A stretch of DNA of 64,000 nucleotides from Punica granatum (taxonomy: Eukaryota > Streptophyta > Magnoliopsida > Myrtales > Lythraceae). A program made the translations under genes and the position numbers. The stretch is from positions 14,269,001 through 14,333,000 of the forward strand of contig NC_045127.1 in the NCBI RefSeq assembly GCF_007655135.1, in the 5' to 3' direction. How positions within the stretch are numbered: position 1 is the stretch's first letter; every line of letters starts with the position of its first letter. Below the pieces are notes generated by a model that was not told the origin of the DNA, searched no databases, and was given only the letters and a program-made list of their open reading frames with translations. This document shows, in pieces, positions 37,603 through 48,805 of this stretch.

Positions 37603-38280
37603 TTACGGCGGTACCAGATGCGTTAAGTTCATGCATTTGGCTTGACTAAAAATGAGATGCAAAAGTGCGACCCTTTCTCGCGGGCAGGGGGCGGGGAGGG
37701 GGTACAAAGTACATGAGGAATATTGTGTAATCCATAAGTTTATGTATCTGCATGTCAACCTCACTGGATGGGTTGTTAGTGAACTATTCAACAGCCATTC
37801 TCGGAGGGTGATGGTCGGAAGTTCCTTACCGCAGACAGTACAACATGAGGCGAACCAGATCCGAGAAGTGTAAGAACATTTCCAAATCAAATATGTCCAG
37901 GATTCCGTAGCTGTCCGACAAAAGGGGCTCAGGGAGTTATAGGTAAAGCGTCAAAGATATACCAAGCCATGTAGTCGTAATGCATTCAGTCCCCCACGCC
38001 AATAAACATCCTAAGCCTTTGGAGCTGAGGTAGTCTCCATAGTCGTGACCAGAAGGAAGATTAATCGCGTAATCCGGGAACTGAACAAGAGGATGATTCT
38101 CTTGGTGGTGTTATCATGGTGCACCATGGTGTAATAAGTAGATTTAACTGTATAGGCACTAGTATTTGTGAAAAACCATCTCAAGCGATCAGCGGATGGC
38201 ACAATTGAGAGAGGAATTTTTTGGATTGCAGTGACGATGGGCGCCCGTAAAAGTTTTGTAACCAAACTATATTCCACCGT
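37603..38280 (-). pseudogene. LINE reverse-transcriptase C-terminal (zf-RVT) remnant
   Basis: The upstream part (38277-38011) reads IPLSIVPSADRLRWFFTNTS followed by AYTVKSTYYTMV, the usual lead-in of plant non-LTR retroelements. The downstream part (37890-37603) reads WKCSYTSRIWFAS, the zf-RVT zinc-binding segment. The two are in different frames with stops between, so this is dead. No reverse-transcriptase core was found next to it. Confidence 0.55.
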
Positions 38281-38379
38281 CGTTTAGCGAGAATCGCCTT
38301 ACAAAGAGGTTGTTCAGGCGATCCCATTCATGAACAAAAGCAGACTGTGTTCCGTAGGATGGGACTCAAGGGTCATCCC

Positions 38380-38772
38380 TCTTGGGGTTTGGAAAGAATT
38401 TCGACCAGCGACCGCAAAAAGGGAAAAAACAGGAGGGAATCCCAATTAATGCTTAAATGAGAGTGTGCAGAAGAAAGAAAGAATATTGATAGACGTACCT
38501 AGACGATATTTATAGACAGTAGGAAATCTCTATTAGAATATCGTATATTTAGTAGATATACTTGCTAAATATAGGATTAGAGATAGCATAATATCTCATA
38601 AAAATATATGATATATATAAGTAAAATATTTAAGAGATAATAACAAAAATATTATGAGATATATAAGAGAAATATCCTTAATAAGATTTAGTTACCCAAT
38701 TGAGGGTATCAAGGTGAGCTCGGCTAGGTAAGTCGTACCTATGAATCGGGTCCATTTTTTTTGTCCCAAACA
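38380..38772 (-). repeat. 3' LTR of the 2.15-kb element
   Basis: Pairs with 40107-40531. Shared blocks include TTGCTAAATAT, AATATCTCATAAA and AAATATCCTTAATAAGATTT. Confidence 0.8.
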
Positions 38773-38867
38773 TAACACTCACTCCCATGAGCTCGAGAGG
38801 TCATAGGAGTAGAGCGTTGTATAGCTAGTCTTATGGGTGTAAATTGATAAGGAACCTGCATGAGAAG

Positions 38868-39235
38868 ACTTAATCTTCGCTGTCAGATAAAGCGAAGTGA
38901 CTCCCTTGATGAGGAGGCTTTGATTATGCTTTCGTTGTTAGATAAGCGAGGCTGGCTCCTTGGTCAGGAGGCTTTGAGTAACCCTCGCTATTAGATAAGC
39001 GATGGTAGCTCCCTTGGTAAGGAGGCTTTCATTAACCCTCATCGTTAGATAAGCGAGGATGGCTCCCTTGATGATGAGGCTTTGATTAATCTTCACTGTT
39101 ATGTAAGCAAAGGTGGCTCCCTTAGTGAGGAGGCTTTGAGTAACCCTCGCTTGTAAGCGAGGGTGGCTTCCTTGGTGATGAGGCTTTTGTTAACCCTTGC
39201 TGATAGATAAGCGAGGGTGGCTCCCTTAGTGGATA
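38868..39235. repeat. 54-bp minisatellite inside the LTR element
   Basis: About six to seven units marked by AGGCTTTGATTAA and GATAAGCGAGGNTGGCTCCC. AGGCTT starts at 38915, 38969, 39023, 39077, 39131 and 39181, so the period is 54 except for the last unit (50). The period is a multiple of three; part reads open on the minus strand (ATLAYLSARVNKSLIT). Confidence 0.88.
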
Positions 39236-40090
39236 AATCGTTAAGATTATGTTTCACTCTCCGAGTTGTCTCAAACCTCTGAATGAACAACTCTTGCAAT
39301 TGCTGAAGCAGGTGATAGAGCCAAGATCCAGCAAGTGAAACCATTCGGAGGCAATCCTCTTGAAGATCCCGGGAAACAGCAAGCATTAGAGGTTCTGGAA
39401 AGCACCTCTCCTGAAAAGCGATTGAATGCGGTGGCGCGTATGGTTGACTGGATCTGTTTTTCCATAAACAAGAGTTATTTGAGGAAAATTAAATTTACGA
39501 GATACCTTAATATCGAGGATATCCTGCGATAGAGGGATTCAAGGTTCTCGCTAAAAGATGGAAGGCGTAGTTGCTTTTGCTTAGTAGCCTAGACCGCTTT
39601 TGCAACCTTTTCCTCGATGAGGCGTTGGACTTCTTTCGGAGAGAGAGCGGCAATCGGTCCAGCAAGATTGTGATCTGCGAAGGCATGTCACTTGACAACT
39701 TCTTAGAGCCCCCTTTGTGAGGGGATTTGGGCCGACACTTGGAGGAGACAACATCGTCTTCTTCCCGATTCAACTTTGGTTAATAGCCACATGGTTTTTG
39801 AGCCGGCTCGAGTGCCTTGAGAGAGCCATGCAACCACCGATGATTGCTTCCATTATTGCTCGAACATTTGGTGTTAGTTGATCCAATTGAACCACGCTTG
39901 GATCGTGCTGTGGCAGTGGTGATCTTGACGAGCCATTGCGTCGGCTTGTTTGTTGAAGCCTATTGTTGGGGGTTTGGAGTCCTCGAGACCCGTCATGTCC
40001 GTTGGGGGAGTTTGTTGCACTTCTAATCAAAATCATTGTTTCTTCTTAGTGGGGAAAAACAACCGATGTAGATGACTTTTCGTGCCATTT

Positions 40091-40106
40091 CCACATACGG
40101 CGCCAA
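40091..40106 (-). other. Primer-binding site of the 2.15-kb LTR element
   Basis: Minus strand TTGGCGCCGTATGTGG directly follows the LTR end CCCCAACA. The TTGGCGCC form is common in plant Ty3/gypsy elements. Confidence 0.7.
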
Positions 40107-40531
40107 TGTTGGGGTCCGAAAAAATCCAATTTTGATCACGCGCATGCCACGAGCCTTGCGCTTTCCATGAGCGACCTGCAAAAAAGGGGGAAGAATAGGA
40201 GAGAATTCGTGTGAAAAAGAAAGGAAGAATATTTTTGGGTTTAGGCACACTTGGAAGGTATTTATAGAGATTATTAGAATATCATAACATGTGGAGAATA
40301 TTTAATAACAAATAACAAGTAGATACACTTGCTAAATATTGAATTAGAGATAGTATAATATCTCATAAAGAAATAAGATATATACCGATAAAATATGAAG
40401 AGATAATATCAAAGATAGTAGGAGATTTATGATAGAAATATCCTTAATAAGATTTAACTACTCAATTTAGGGAATCAACTAGCTAGGTAAATCGTATTGA
40501 TAAATCGTGTCCATTTTTCTGATCCCTAATA
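40107..40531 (-). repeat. 5' LTR of the 2.15-kb element
   Basis: On the plus strand it starts TGTTGGGGTC. It is diverged from the partner LTR by many substitutions and small indels, so the insertion is old. Confidence 0.8.
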
Positions 40532-40763
40532 ATCCCAAAAGGATATAGATTTGCCATCGTTGGAAGAAATTGTAAAATCTCCATCTCCAAACCAAAAATT
40601 CAAATTGATAGGTTGTGATACCTAGTCTCTTATAAATCCAATGATTTAATCTAGTTTTTCGATATGAGATTGACATCTCTCAAAACCCGTCATGATATGG
40701 CAATGTGTGCCTTTGACATATGCCACGTGAAGTTGAACACCCATCCTCAAGAATTCACTTCAC

Positions 40764-41025
40764 CAAAAATAAAGAAATAGTGAAGCTTGAATCTGCGATT
40801 AAAGGTTCTATTTCATTGATTTTAGTCATTGTCACACGCACCCACATATACAGGAGATGTTATGGATAATTTCTCCTTGGGATATATAGTAGAATAACGA
40901 GAAACAAAACTAACTGTATATACAACAGATTACATTGACTAAATGTCCTGAAGCTTGACTTGATCCTTTTACTGAAACGGAGGAGACAAATCCTCTACGG
41001 AATCAGACTTCAACGGATGTCTTTA
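40764..41025 (-). repeat. 3' LTR of the copia element
   Basis: Pairs with 50542-50782; both contain CTAAATGTCCTGAAGCTTGA-like sequence and GAAACGGAGGAG. The RNase H frame stops at its inner edge. Confidence 0.75.
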
Positions 41026-41508
41026 GTATGCTCCTGCAAACTGAGCGTTGGTATGGAGCAGGAGATCGAGTTTGGAGCGAAATGCCTTAAAGTTGTCCTG
41101 AGATAGAGATTTAGTAAATATATCAGCCACTTGCAAGGAAGACTGGACATACCATGTAACTATGTTTCCTAAGGTGACCTTCTCTCGATCAAAGTGGTAG
41201 TCAATTTCCAATTGCTTTGTGTGCGCGTGAAAGACGGGGTTGGCGGTAAGATGAAGAGCTAAGACATTGTCTGAAGATAATAGAGATAGCCGAGGATGTG
41301 GATTGCCAATATCTTGAAAATAAAAGAAACCCATCTGAGTTACCGCAACAAAAGCCAAAGCTCGATATTTAGCTTCGGCAGTGGAATGAGTAACTGTAGG
41401 TTGCTTCTTAGCACTCCACGAAACACAATTAGAGCCTAGGAAAGTATTATTAACCAGTAGTAGAACGCCGAGTAAGTTTTGCAACCCAGTTGGCATCAGC
41501 AAAGGCAT
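41023..41508 (-). pseudogene. Copia RNase H domain remnant
   Basis: Has SWSAKKQPTVTHSTAEAKYR, then DNVLALHLTANPVFHAHTKQ and HFDREKVTLGNIVTWYV with the ADIFTKSL signature. Ends at the LTR border. Confidence 0.85.
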
Positions 41509-41559
41509 ATAGATCTAGAGAGCTGTGCGAATGAATATGAAGGCCAAGATCTAAGGTGC

Positions 41560-42128
41560 CCTTAATATACCTCAAAATGCGCTTAACTTGTTGTAAATGA
41601 GCAATGTTGACAAGTGGAATTCATCACGAAAGCGAGGTTTAGGACGAGTCAAAGTAAGGTATTGTAATGCATCGGATATACTCTTGAAGTTAGTAACATC
41701 ATGATAGGCCCGATCACTTTCCTTAGGCAATGGTGGCTTAGAGGTGAATGGTATAGCAACGCGCTGGCAATTCTCCATGGACTTGCAAACAAAGAGATTA
41801 GGCGCATACTTAAATTGACAATGTTGAAGTCCATTGGGAGAACGAGTGACTTCAATCCCAAGAAAATAGTGAAGAGGCCCAATAAACTCGAGGAGTCACC
41901 TGTTAATACAATATCGTCCACATACAAAAGTAAAAGAATTGTATGGCCATGTTCACGATAGACAAATAAGAAAGGGTTGGCCAAGCTACAAATAAAGCCA
42001 TATGCAAGGAAGAATTCACTGAACTTTCGATCCAGGCAGAATTGGGCCGAGAAGGATAAAAAAAAGCCATGCAGCTGCTCCATATAGACCAGGACATCAA
42101 GCCAACCATGGAGAAAGGGGTTCTTGAC
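41560..42128 (-). pseudogene. Copia reverse transcriptase, downstream part
   Basis: Starts at the VKN of the family motif DVKNAFLHG (here VKNPFLHGWLDVLVYMEQ), then has the catalytic LLLLYVDDIVLTG. Frames shift several times. The upstream part lies beyond the nested insertion at 48806-49130. Confidence 0.8.
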
Positions 42129-43142
42129 CATAATTTTTAAATTGGACCCGGTCGACCGGACACCAACCCGGTCCGGTTTTGTATTTAAGTCCATTTGTAT
42201 GTCAAATCCAGTTGAACTTATGAGAACCGGCTTATTTTCTTAAGACTCATTGAACCTGATTGAACCGTCCTTAAAATCAGCCCCACGAAAAAAAAAAAAA
42301 ATGAACGGAGAGATGGGGGGCCTGGTCACCAACCACTTTATATGGCCATTGGTGGCAGAGATCGACAACTGTCATGTGGATCTTCTCATTTTTCATCATT
42401 CGAGGTTGAAATAGAGCATGGGGTCAATGGAGAAGTACTAGAGCTTTGGTTGGAGGAGACAGTGTCGAAGAGGCAGAGGGAAGAGGAGGGTAGGTAGACT
42501 TGGCATAAGAAAAGAATTGCTCAAATGAGCTGATTGAGAATTATAAAGAGATTCTAGATTGTCACGTAACGTGAGAGAGTACTAATTAAACTGTATAAAA
42601 TTAAAATTTTAATATTAATCACTCGAATAATTATTATAATTATTTTTATTAAAGAAATTTTATTAATATTTTTATCATATCATTTGAGATATGATTATCT
42701 AAAATTTTATTAATTATTGCCTTCTGGAAACTTCCTGCTTGGGTGGAGGAAAGAAATGGGGAAGCAGAAAAGGAAAGAGATGACGGCAAGTGGGGAAAGT
42801 AGAAAAGGAATGAGACGATGGTAGGTAGGGCAATATTTGATACGACACGATTACACGACACGGAGTTAAACGGGTTCGGGTTGGGTATTTTTGATATTCG
42901 AGTTAAACGGGTCCAACCCGTTTAGATACGATTAATAAGCGTGTCTTACAGGGTTGAACCCGTGTAACCCGATTATACACGATTAAATACGTTTAAATAA
43001 ACGTGTTTAATCGTGTTACTATAATCGTGTAACCCGTTTAGACACGTTTATGTATATGAATTGACCAAAATATCCTTTATGTAACCCTAACCCTAACATT
43101 CGATTTCCAATTCGCAAACCTATTTTCATTTCCTTCAGAGTT

Positions 43143-43835
43143 CAGACCTTCGTTGCTTCCAGATCCTCTAGAGTCCAGACCCTAATTTCATTCGACCTCG
43201 ACCCCGATGGTCCCGACCCTCTGCTCTGGCCTCTTCCCTTCCGCAGTCCGCACGACCTCGACCCTCTGGCCTCTTCCCTTTTGCGCCACTTCGACCCCGA
43301 TCCCGACCCCGACCCTCTAGCCTCTTCCCTTCCTTTCACCGTTCCTCTCGTGGTTTTCATCTTCCTTCTCCACTGCTCTGCCCTGCTCTGCTTTTCCTCC
43401 GTCTGGAGATTTCGGCTCCAGTGACCCCCTCTGCAGCTCTACTTCAAGCTCAAGGTACTCTTTTCCACTTCTCTCTCTCTCTCTTGCGCCCTCTAACCTG
43501 GGGTCTCTTCTTTCCTGAGCTGAATTGCTTTCCATGATTGTACTTGATCCTGATGGTATGCCCAATCGTAAAGTCAAATCACACTCCTTCCCAATAGACT
43601 TGGGTTTAGTTCTCCTGAAATCTGATCCAGCAAAAGCAATAGCGGTTGAAATGTTTTCAGCATTCGTCTGAGAGGCAAAAGGGTTGTGCAAGATACGAAT
43701 ATCAGCAAGCTCCATCGTAAAGGTTCTGACTGGTGTGCCAGTAATGACGGAATCAGAATGTGGTCGGTCCAGGATCTGGAAGCTCGACAGAGACTCCTGC
43801 TGAACTTTAAAGTTAGTTCCATAGTACAATCTCAC
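43143..43835 (-). other. Unidentified exon-like sequence inside the hAT, minus strand
   Basis: 43317-43835 is open and contains LDRPHSDSVITGTPVRTFTM, ADIRILHNPFASQTNAEN and ECDLTLRLGIPSGSS. The composition is exon-like and more GC-rich than the surroundings, but I do not recognise the family. It lies divergent to the carboxypeptidase fragment and may be a second captured host fragment. A poly-C run follows at 43843-43866. Confidence 0.35.
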
Positions 43836-43971
43836 TCAGCAAGGCCCCCCCTCACCCCCCCCCCCTTTCATGCTTGCTCCCTTATATAAGCTGAGGAGCT
43901 GCGAGTGAAAATGGATGAAGGGTCTGTTGTTTCTTTTCTGCAGTAGAAGGGGTTCTTGAAGTTGTTTCCAG

Positions 43972-44212
43972 ATGGGTAAAGCTTTGGTCTTTTTGGGTTT
44001 ATTAGCGGTTGGGCTGTTGGGGTTGGTCGGGTTCAGCGGGTTCCCAACCGAGGACTTGGTGGCGAGGTTGCCCGATCAGCCCGAGGTCGGGTTCAGGCAG
44101 TTTGCCGGGTACGTCGATGTCGATTTGAGACATGGGAGGAGCTTGTTCTATTACTTTGTTGAGGCAGACAAGGACCCCGACAAGAAGCCTCTCACCCTCT
44201 GGCTCAATGGAG
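43972..44212 (+). pseudogene. Serine carboxypeptidase-like gene, first exon only, carried in the hAT
   Basis: The open frame starts with a signal peptide ([20 protein letters not shown]), then [40 protein letters not shown] and [11 protein letters not shown], followed by a GT splice donor. This is the N-terminal part of peptidase S10 family proteins (SCPL45/46 class by memory), stopping just before the PGCSS segment. The catalytic Ser, Asp and His all lie in exons that are absent. It is intact over its length, so it was captured fairly recently or is still used as a leader exon. Confidence 0.8.
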
Positions 44213-44616
44213 GTTTGTGGCTTTGTGCCATAAAAGATGAACACATGACTTCTTCTTCGTGTTTTGTTCCTGTTCAATTGGATGTGCCCATTTCGTCTCT
44301 TACTTTATCTGCTTTTTGTCTCTTTTCATGCTCAAGATTCTCTGTACTATGCGTTTGAGGAAGAGATTGATTGACAATGACTCTTGACTGTGTTGTTTTT
44401 CTATGGAAATTTTTGAATTCTGTGAATCTATTATATTCACTCAATGTATTTAATATCTTCTAGAGGGTATAGGAATCAGAATCACATTAGCAGAATTCTA
44501 CAATGATTGTTAAAGCTCGGTCTTATTATATAACCGGCGTTCCGGTCTTTTAACGGAGATATTGAAGTATTTCTAGACTTTAACCAGTTTCTCATTGTTT
44601 GTTTTATTTAGGGATA

Positions 44617-46865
44617 ATGAGTTCAGAAAATAATTTGGAGGTGAACTTGGAATCCTCTAGGAAGGAAAAATCCATGGCCACGATAAACGAAGATGATGAT
44701 GTAGTGGAGCTTGATGCAGATGAGATTCAAGACACTGCAACAGGAACTCAGGCAGGGACATCGAAAGGCAAGCGAAAAAGAAGGTTGACATCACCTGTTT
44801 GGCAATTCTTTGAGAAGTTGGCAGAAAAGTCGATTGATGGTAAGAGCCGTTGTAAGTGCAAGAAGTGTGGCTCTATTTTTATTTGTGATAGTCAATATGG
44901 GACAGGAAATTTAAAAAAGCATAGTGAAAGATGCATTCGTAAGGACACACGAGATGTTGGTCAGCTGCTGATGAATCATGATATGTCTTTGAGAAATGCT
45001 ACATTTGATCTTGAACGTTTTGTGAGTTATTGATTACTGCCATTATTATGCACGATCTGCCTCTTGCCTTTGTAGAGTATACTGCGATTAGATCTGTATT
45101 CGCATATTTGAGTGAGAATGTGCCTGTTATATCTCGAAATACTGCAAGGGCTGATGTGTTGAAAGTTTATAAAAAAGAGAAGTCACGGGTTAAGAGCTTG
45201 CTTGAGGAAGCTAGTGGTAGAATTTGTTTGACATCTTATTTGTGGACCTCTATTGCTACTGATGGGTATCTCTCTTTGACCGCACATTTTATTGATAAAA
45301 ATTGGAGTTTGCAAAAGAGGATTCTGAATTTCTCTCCTATGCCACCTCCACATACTGGTGTGGCATTGAGCAATAAGATTACCTCTTTGTTGGCTGAGTG
45401 GGGTATTGAGGGAAGATTATTTTCTATTACTTTAGATAATGCCTCCGCCAATGACACTTTCGCGGGCTTGTTGAGATCGCATTTGAATTTGAAGGATGCA
45501 CTTTTAGCCAAAGGTGAATTCTTTCATCAACGATGTTGTGCGCATATCATTAATTTGATTGTGCAAGATGGACTAAAAGAGACTGATGTTGCGGTAGACA
45601 AAGTGCGGGAGAGTGTCAAGTATGTTAAGGGGTCTCAAGTTAGAAAAGAAAAATTTCTTGAATGTGTGAAACTCTTGTCTTTGAATCCGAAGAAAGGCTT
45701 GAGGCAAGATGTCCCTACTCGTTGGAATTCAACATTTCTTATGCTTGACAGTGCATTCTATTATCATCGTGCATTTTGCCACCTAGAGTTAAGTGATTCC
45801 AATTATACAAATTGTCCTACCTCACTGGAGTGGCAGAAGATTGAGAAGATAAAGAAGTTCTTGGGGGTTTTCTTTGAGATTACGAACTTGTTTTCTGGAA
45901 GTAAGTATCCAACCGCAAATCTATACTTTTCTTCTACTTTCAAAGCATATGTGTTGCTCAAGGAGTATAGTGATGGGACAGATGAAGATCTGAGAGCAAT
46001 GTCATTGAGGATGCTTATGAAATTTGAAAAGTACTGGTTTGAATTTTCAGTGATTTTATCGATTGCGTTGATATTGGACCCCAGGTATAAACTTGAGTTT
46101 GTGGATTGGAGTTACAGAAAGTTATATGGTAGTCAATCTTCAGAATTTCAAACTATTCGGGACAAATTATTCTCATTTTATGAAGAATATACAGCACGTC
46201 AGAAGGTGGATCTATCATCTGCATCAAAAGAGAAGGTGGTGCCGGATCATCAAGAGTCCGAGACCGTGGATATGCTGGAGGTAAAATTTTTAATGATATT
46301 ATGTATTACTTTTTCAATATTTTTAGTTGTCAGTTTCGCTTGGAATATGTTTGTCATTGGTTTATTATTTTTAATTTTTTATCAGGAGTTCGATGATTAT
46401 GCTGATAATGTGTATTCAGCATCTTCAAAAAAGTCTGAGCTAGAAAAGTACTTAGATGAGACAAGGAGCGATAGAAAGACGGACTTGGACATTCTTGAGT
46501 ATTGGAAAATTAACTCCCAACGATATCCGACAGTTGCAAGGATGGCTCGTGATATTTTAAGCATTCCCATATCCACGGTTGCCTCCGAGGCAGCATTCAG
46601 CTGTGGAGGTCGTGTTCTCGATCAATATCGGAGTTCTTTGAAACCCGACCTTGTGGAAGCACTCATGTACTCTCGAGATTGGCTTTATGGATTAGCTGGT
46701 AAGTTTACTTTTCAGATTTGATTTCTAAAGTTCTTTTGTTAATCTCTCTCTTTTTTGAATGTAGATGGTTGTGGGATTTCCATGGATCAACTCACAGAGG
46801 ATGTGATGAACTTAAATATTAGCGATGAGCCATCAACTCAAGGATCCAATACAGTGGTTAATTAA
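44617..46865 (+). CDS. hAT transposase (BED zinc finger, RICESLEEPER-like), one frameshift
   Basis: Cut-and-paste transposase of the Ac/RICESLEEPER group. Exon 1 is 44617-46280, exon 2 is 46386-46698 and exon 3 is 46765-46865. Order: acidic N-terminus; BED zinc finger with VWQFFEKL, CKCKKCGSIFICDSQYGTGN and LKKHSERC; the DDE core with TSYLWTSIATDGYLSLTAHF, ITLDNASANDT, RCCAHIINLIVQDGL and VPTRWNSTFLML; and the C-terminal hAT dimerisation domain (LDILEYWKINSQRYPTVARM, STVASEAAFSCGGRVLD). The frame breaks once near 45018-45021, where the family needs one more base after the sequence for LERF; the rest is open. About 690 aa, normal for the family. The ATG at 44617 lies six bases past an AG acceptor (TTTATTTAG), so a 5' intron is likely. 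Confidence 0.9.
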
Positions 46866-48240
46866 GGGAGATATTACCTCTTAAGAACATCAACGGGTTC
46901 ATGGAATGGAATATCTCTTGGTAAGAGTTGTAGAGCTCTACTGCTTTTTATTGATTTTTTTCATTGGAATATCTCTTGGGGAGAATTAATTGGAATTTTG
47001 TGGTATTTGTCTGGATTTTGTTTGTTGAAGATTCATGTCGGTATACTTAGTTGGGCTTTTCTTTTTGTTCTGCTGATTTTTGCAGAAACCTTGATAGAGC
47101 TGTGTCTGTTTCTCCAGACAAAATCCCAAAGTGAGCTTTTTTTTCCTTGCTTTAACATTAGTAACCTGTGATGTTTCATGCTTTTTGCTGCTTGAAGGAT
47201 AATTTGAGGATTCTATTGTAATATTATTGCGCCAAATATGGCATCTCCATTTAAGTTTCAGGCTAATAATCATCATTATTATCGAACATATCTGATAGCA
47301 AGACTATCCTTTTCAGTGATACAACTCGGTTCATGTGGTTTATGTTTTCCATCCGTCTTATTCTCTTCAAGAGGCACTGTCACAGTTTTGATTGGTCTGT
47401 AGCCAAACCAAGTTAGAGCTGAGCTATGGACTGAATCAATCGGTAAAGTCCGCAAGTTTTATGTTATCAAGTGATAGGTGCAGAAGAATGTTTACTGCTT
47501 CTACTTTTCTGGTGATGTTGCATTCGACTCGAAACTGTGGCAGTTCATCGTTTTATGGTTCGGAGCGTCTGAGACCGTCGTCTTCGGTGCTGATTTTGCA
47601 GGAGGGCTGAGCATGAATGACTTCATTGTGGCGGCCAAGATAGATCTCATCAAAACATCAGATCTTGTCCCGAAGAAGAGAATATGGGCATAAAATAAAA
47701 TAAATCAGCGAGAGTACTCATGTGCCAATAGGCCTCTGCTGCAATGCAAGGAGCTTGTGCAGATAAAAACGAACCGATGATACTGTATGATATCAAGCTT
47801 CAATGCAATCAATAGAAAGCTCAAGCCAAGCCAATTAGCCAATGGGTAGTCTTGTTGTATACCAGGAGCCGACAACTCAGGGAGGGAGCAGGGTGTGCAA
47901 TGGCAATCGTGTTGTATGTACAATGTTTTAACTGTGTGTTTTGATTTGTTTTCATTCGGTGGTCAAATCACGGCTGGCCATCAGAAGCTATGTACTTTGT
48001 TATTCCTCATTTCTTTGACGGGCTGCTAATTCAATGGTAGCTAATACATATGCTCGGTCAGGACCCAGGATGTTGTTATGAGATTGAAAATGAATCCTTT
48101 TTCCTCTTTGAGTTTCTTTCCATCAGGCATTTGCAGAGTGATTGGTGTATATAGGGATTATGCCATCTACTGCTGCACCAGGAATCGGTCCATAGCTCAG
48201 CTCTTGGGGGGTTATTGTTCTCATTCCTTTTCTTCTCGGG
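46866..48240. other. hAT interior downstream of the transposase
   Basis: Mostly non-coding. 47478-47693 is open on the plus strand (FYFSGDVAFDSKLWQFIVLW, then LSMNDFIVAAKIDLIKTSDL and PKKRIWA) and exon-like, but I do not recognise it; it could be a captured host 3' exon or a chance frame. Confidence 0.35.
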
Positions 48241-48805
48241 TTAACGTGTCCCGTGTCCGGGTAACCGGGTTAAATGGATAAACGGGTCGTGTTAACGTGT
48301 CCGGGTAACCGGATTGAACGGACAAACGGGTCGTGTTAACGTGTCCAGGTACCGATTATAATCGTGTCGTGTATACGTGTACCTGTTATGACACGATTTA
48401 ATAAACGGGTATAAACGTGTCGTGTACGGGTTGATACGGATATAATCGTGTCGTGTTCGTGTATGCGAAACCTGACCCGTTTAATAATCGTGTCGTGTAC
48501 GGGTTATAACTTTGATGACACGAACCCGTTTAGACACGACACGTATAAACACGACACGACACGAATTGGCACCCCTAATGGTAGGCCACCTTATTCATTT
48601 TCTTCTTTTTTTTTTTTCGGTCAAGAAATGCCTTAAAGAAATGCTCAATTTCTTTTGTAAAAATTTCTCATATTCCTATTTCATCAGAGTATATATTTTC
48701 AAAAATTATTTAATTCTTTTTCTAGAAACGCGATTGAACCCAATAAATTCCGATTAAATCCATAAACCCGACCGATTTGATGTCCGGTCCAAATCTAAAA
48801 ACTAC

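Larger units (their letters stand above)
38375..40536 (-). mobile_element. Non-autonomous LTR retrotransposon (LARD/TRIM-like), 2.15 kb
   Basis: Element at 38380-40531 with LTRs at 38380-38772 and 40107-40531, flanked by a perfect 5-bp duplication ATCCC (38375-38379 and 40532-40536). The primer-binding site, next to the right LTR, reads TTGGCGCCGTATGTGG on the minus strand (40091-40106), so the element reads right to left. The interior (1.33 kb) has no protease, reverse transcriptase or integrase. It holds weak gag-like frames (39507-40036) and a 54-bp minisatellite. Confidence 0.82.
42818..48585 (+). mobile_element. hAT transposon, 5752 bp, with 8-bp target duplication
   Basis: Element at 42826-48577, flanked by a perfect ATGGTAGG (42818-42825 and 48578-48585). 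Inverted ends TAGGGCAATATT on the left and, read inward, TAGGGGTGCCAATTCGTG on the right. Both subterminal regions (about 42840-43070 and 48240-48570) are packed with short CGTGTCGTGT / ACACGA / AACGGGT motifs, as in Ac-like elements where transposase binds. The cargo is a transposase gene (44617-46865) plus host-like fragments. Confidence 0.92.

Noticed and set aside
38868..39235. CRISPR-like array
   Set aside because: Units are contiguous diverged tandem copies without unique spacers, in a plant LTR element.
41023..42194. Host gene with RNase H and polymerase
   Set aside because: Domain order, LTRs and primer-binding site show a copia retrotransposon.
46281..46385. Membrane segment in the hAT transposase
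   Set aside because: The hydrophobic stretch is an in-frame intron with GT and AG ends between two conserved exons.
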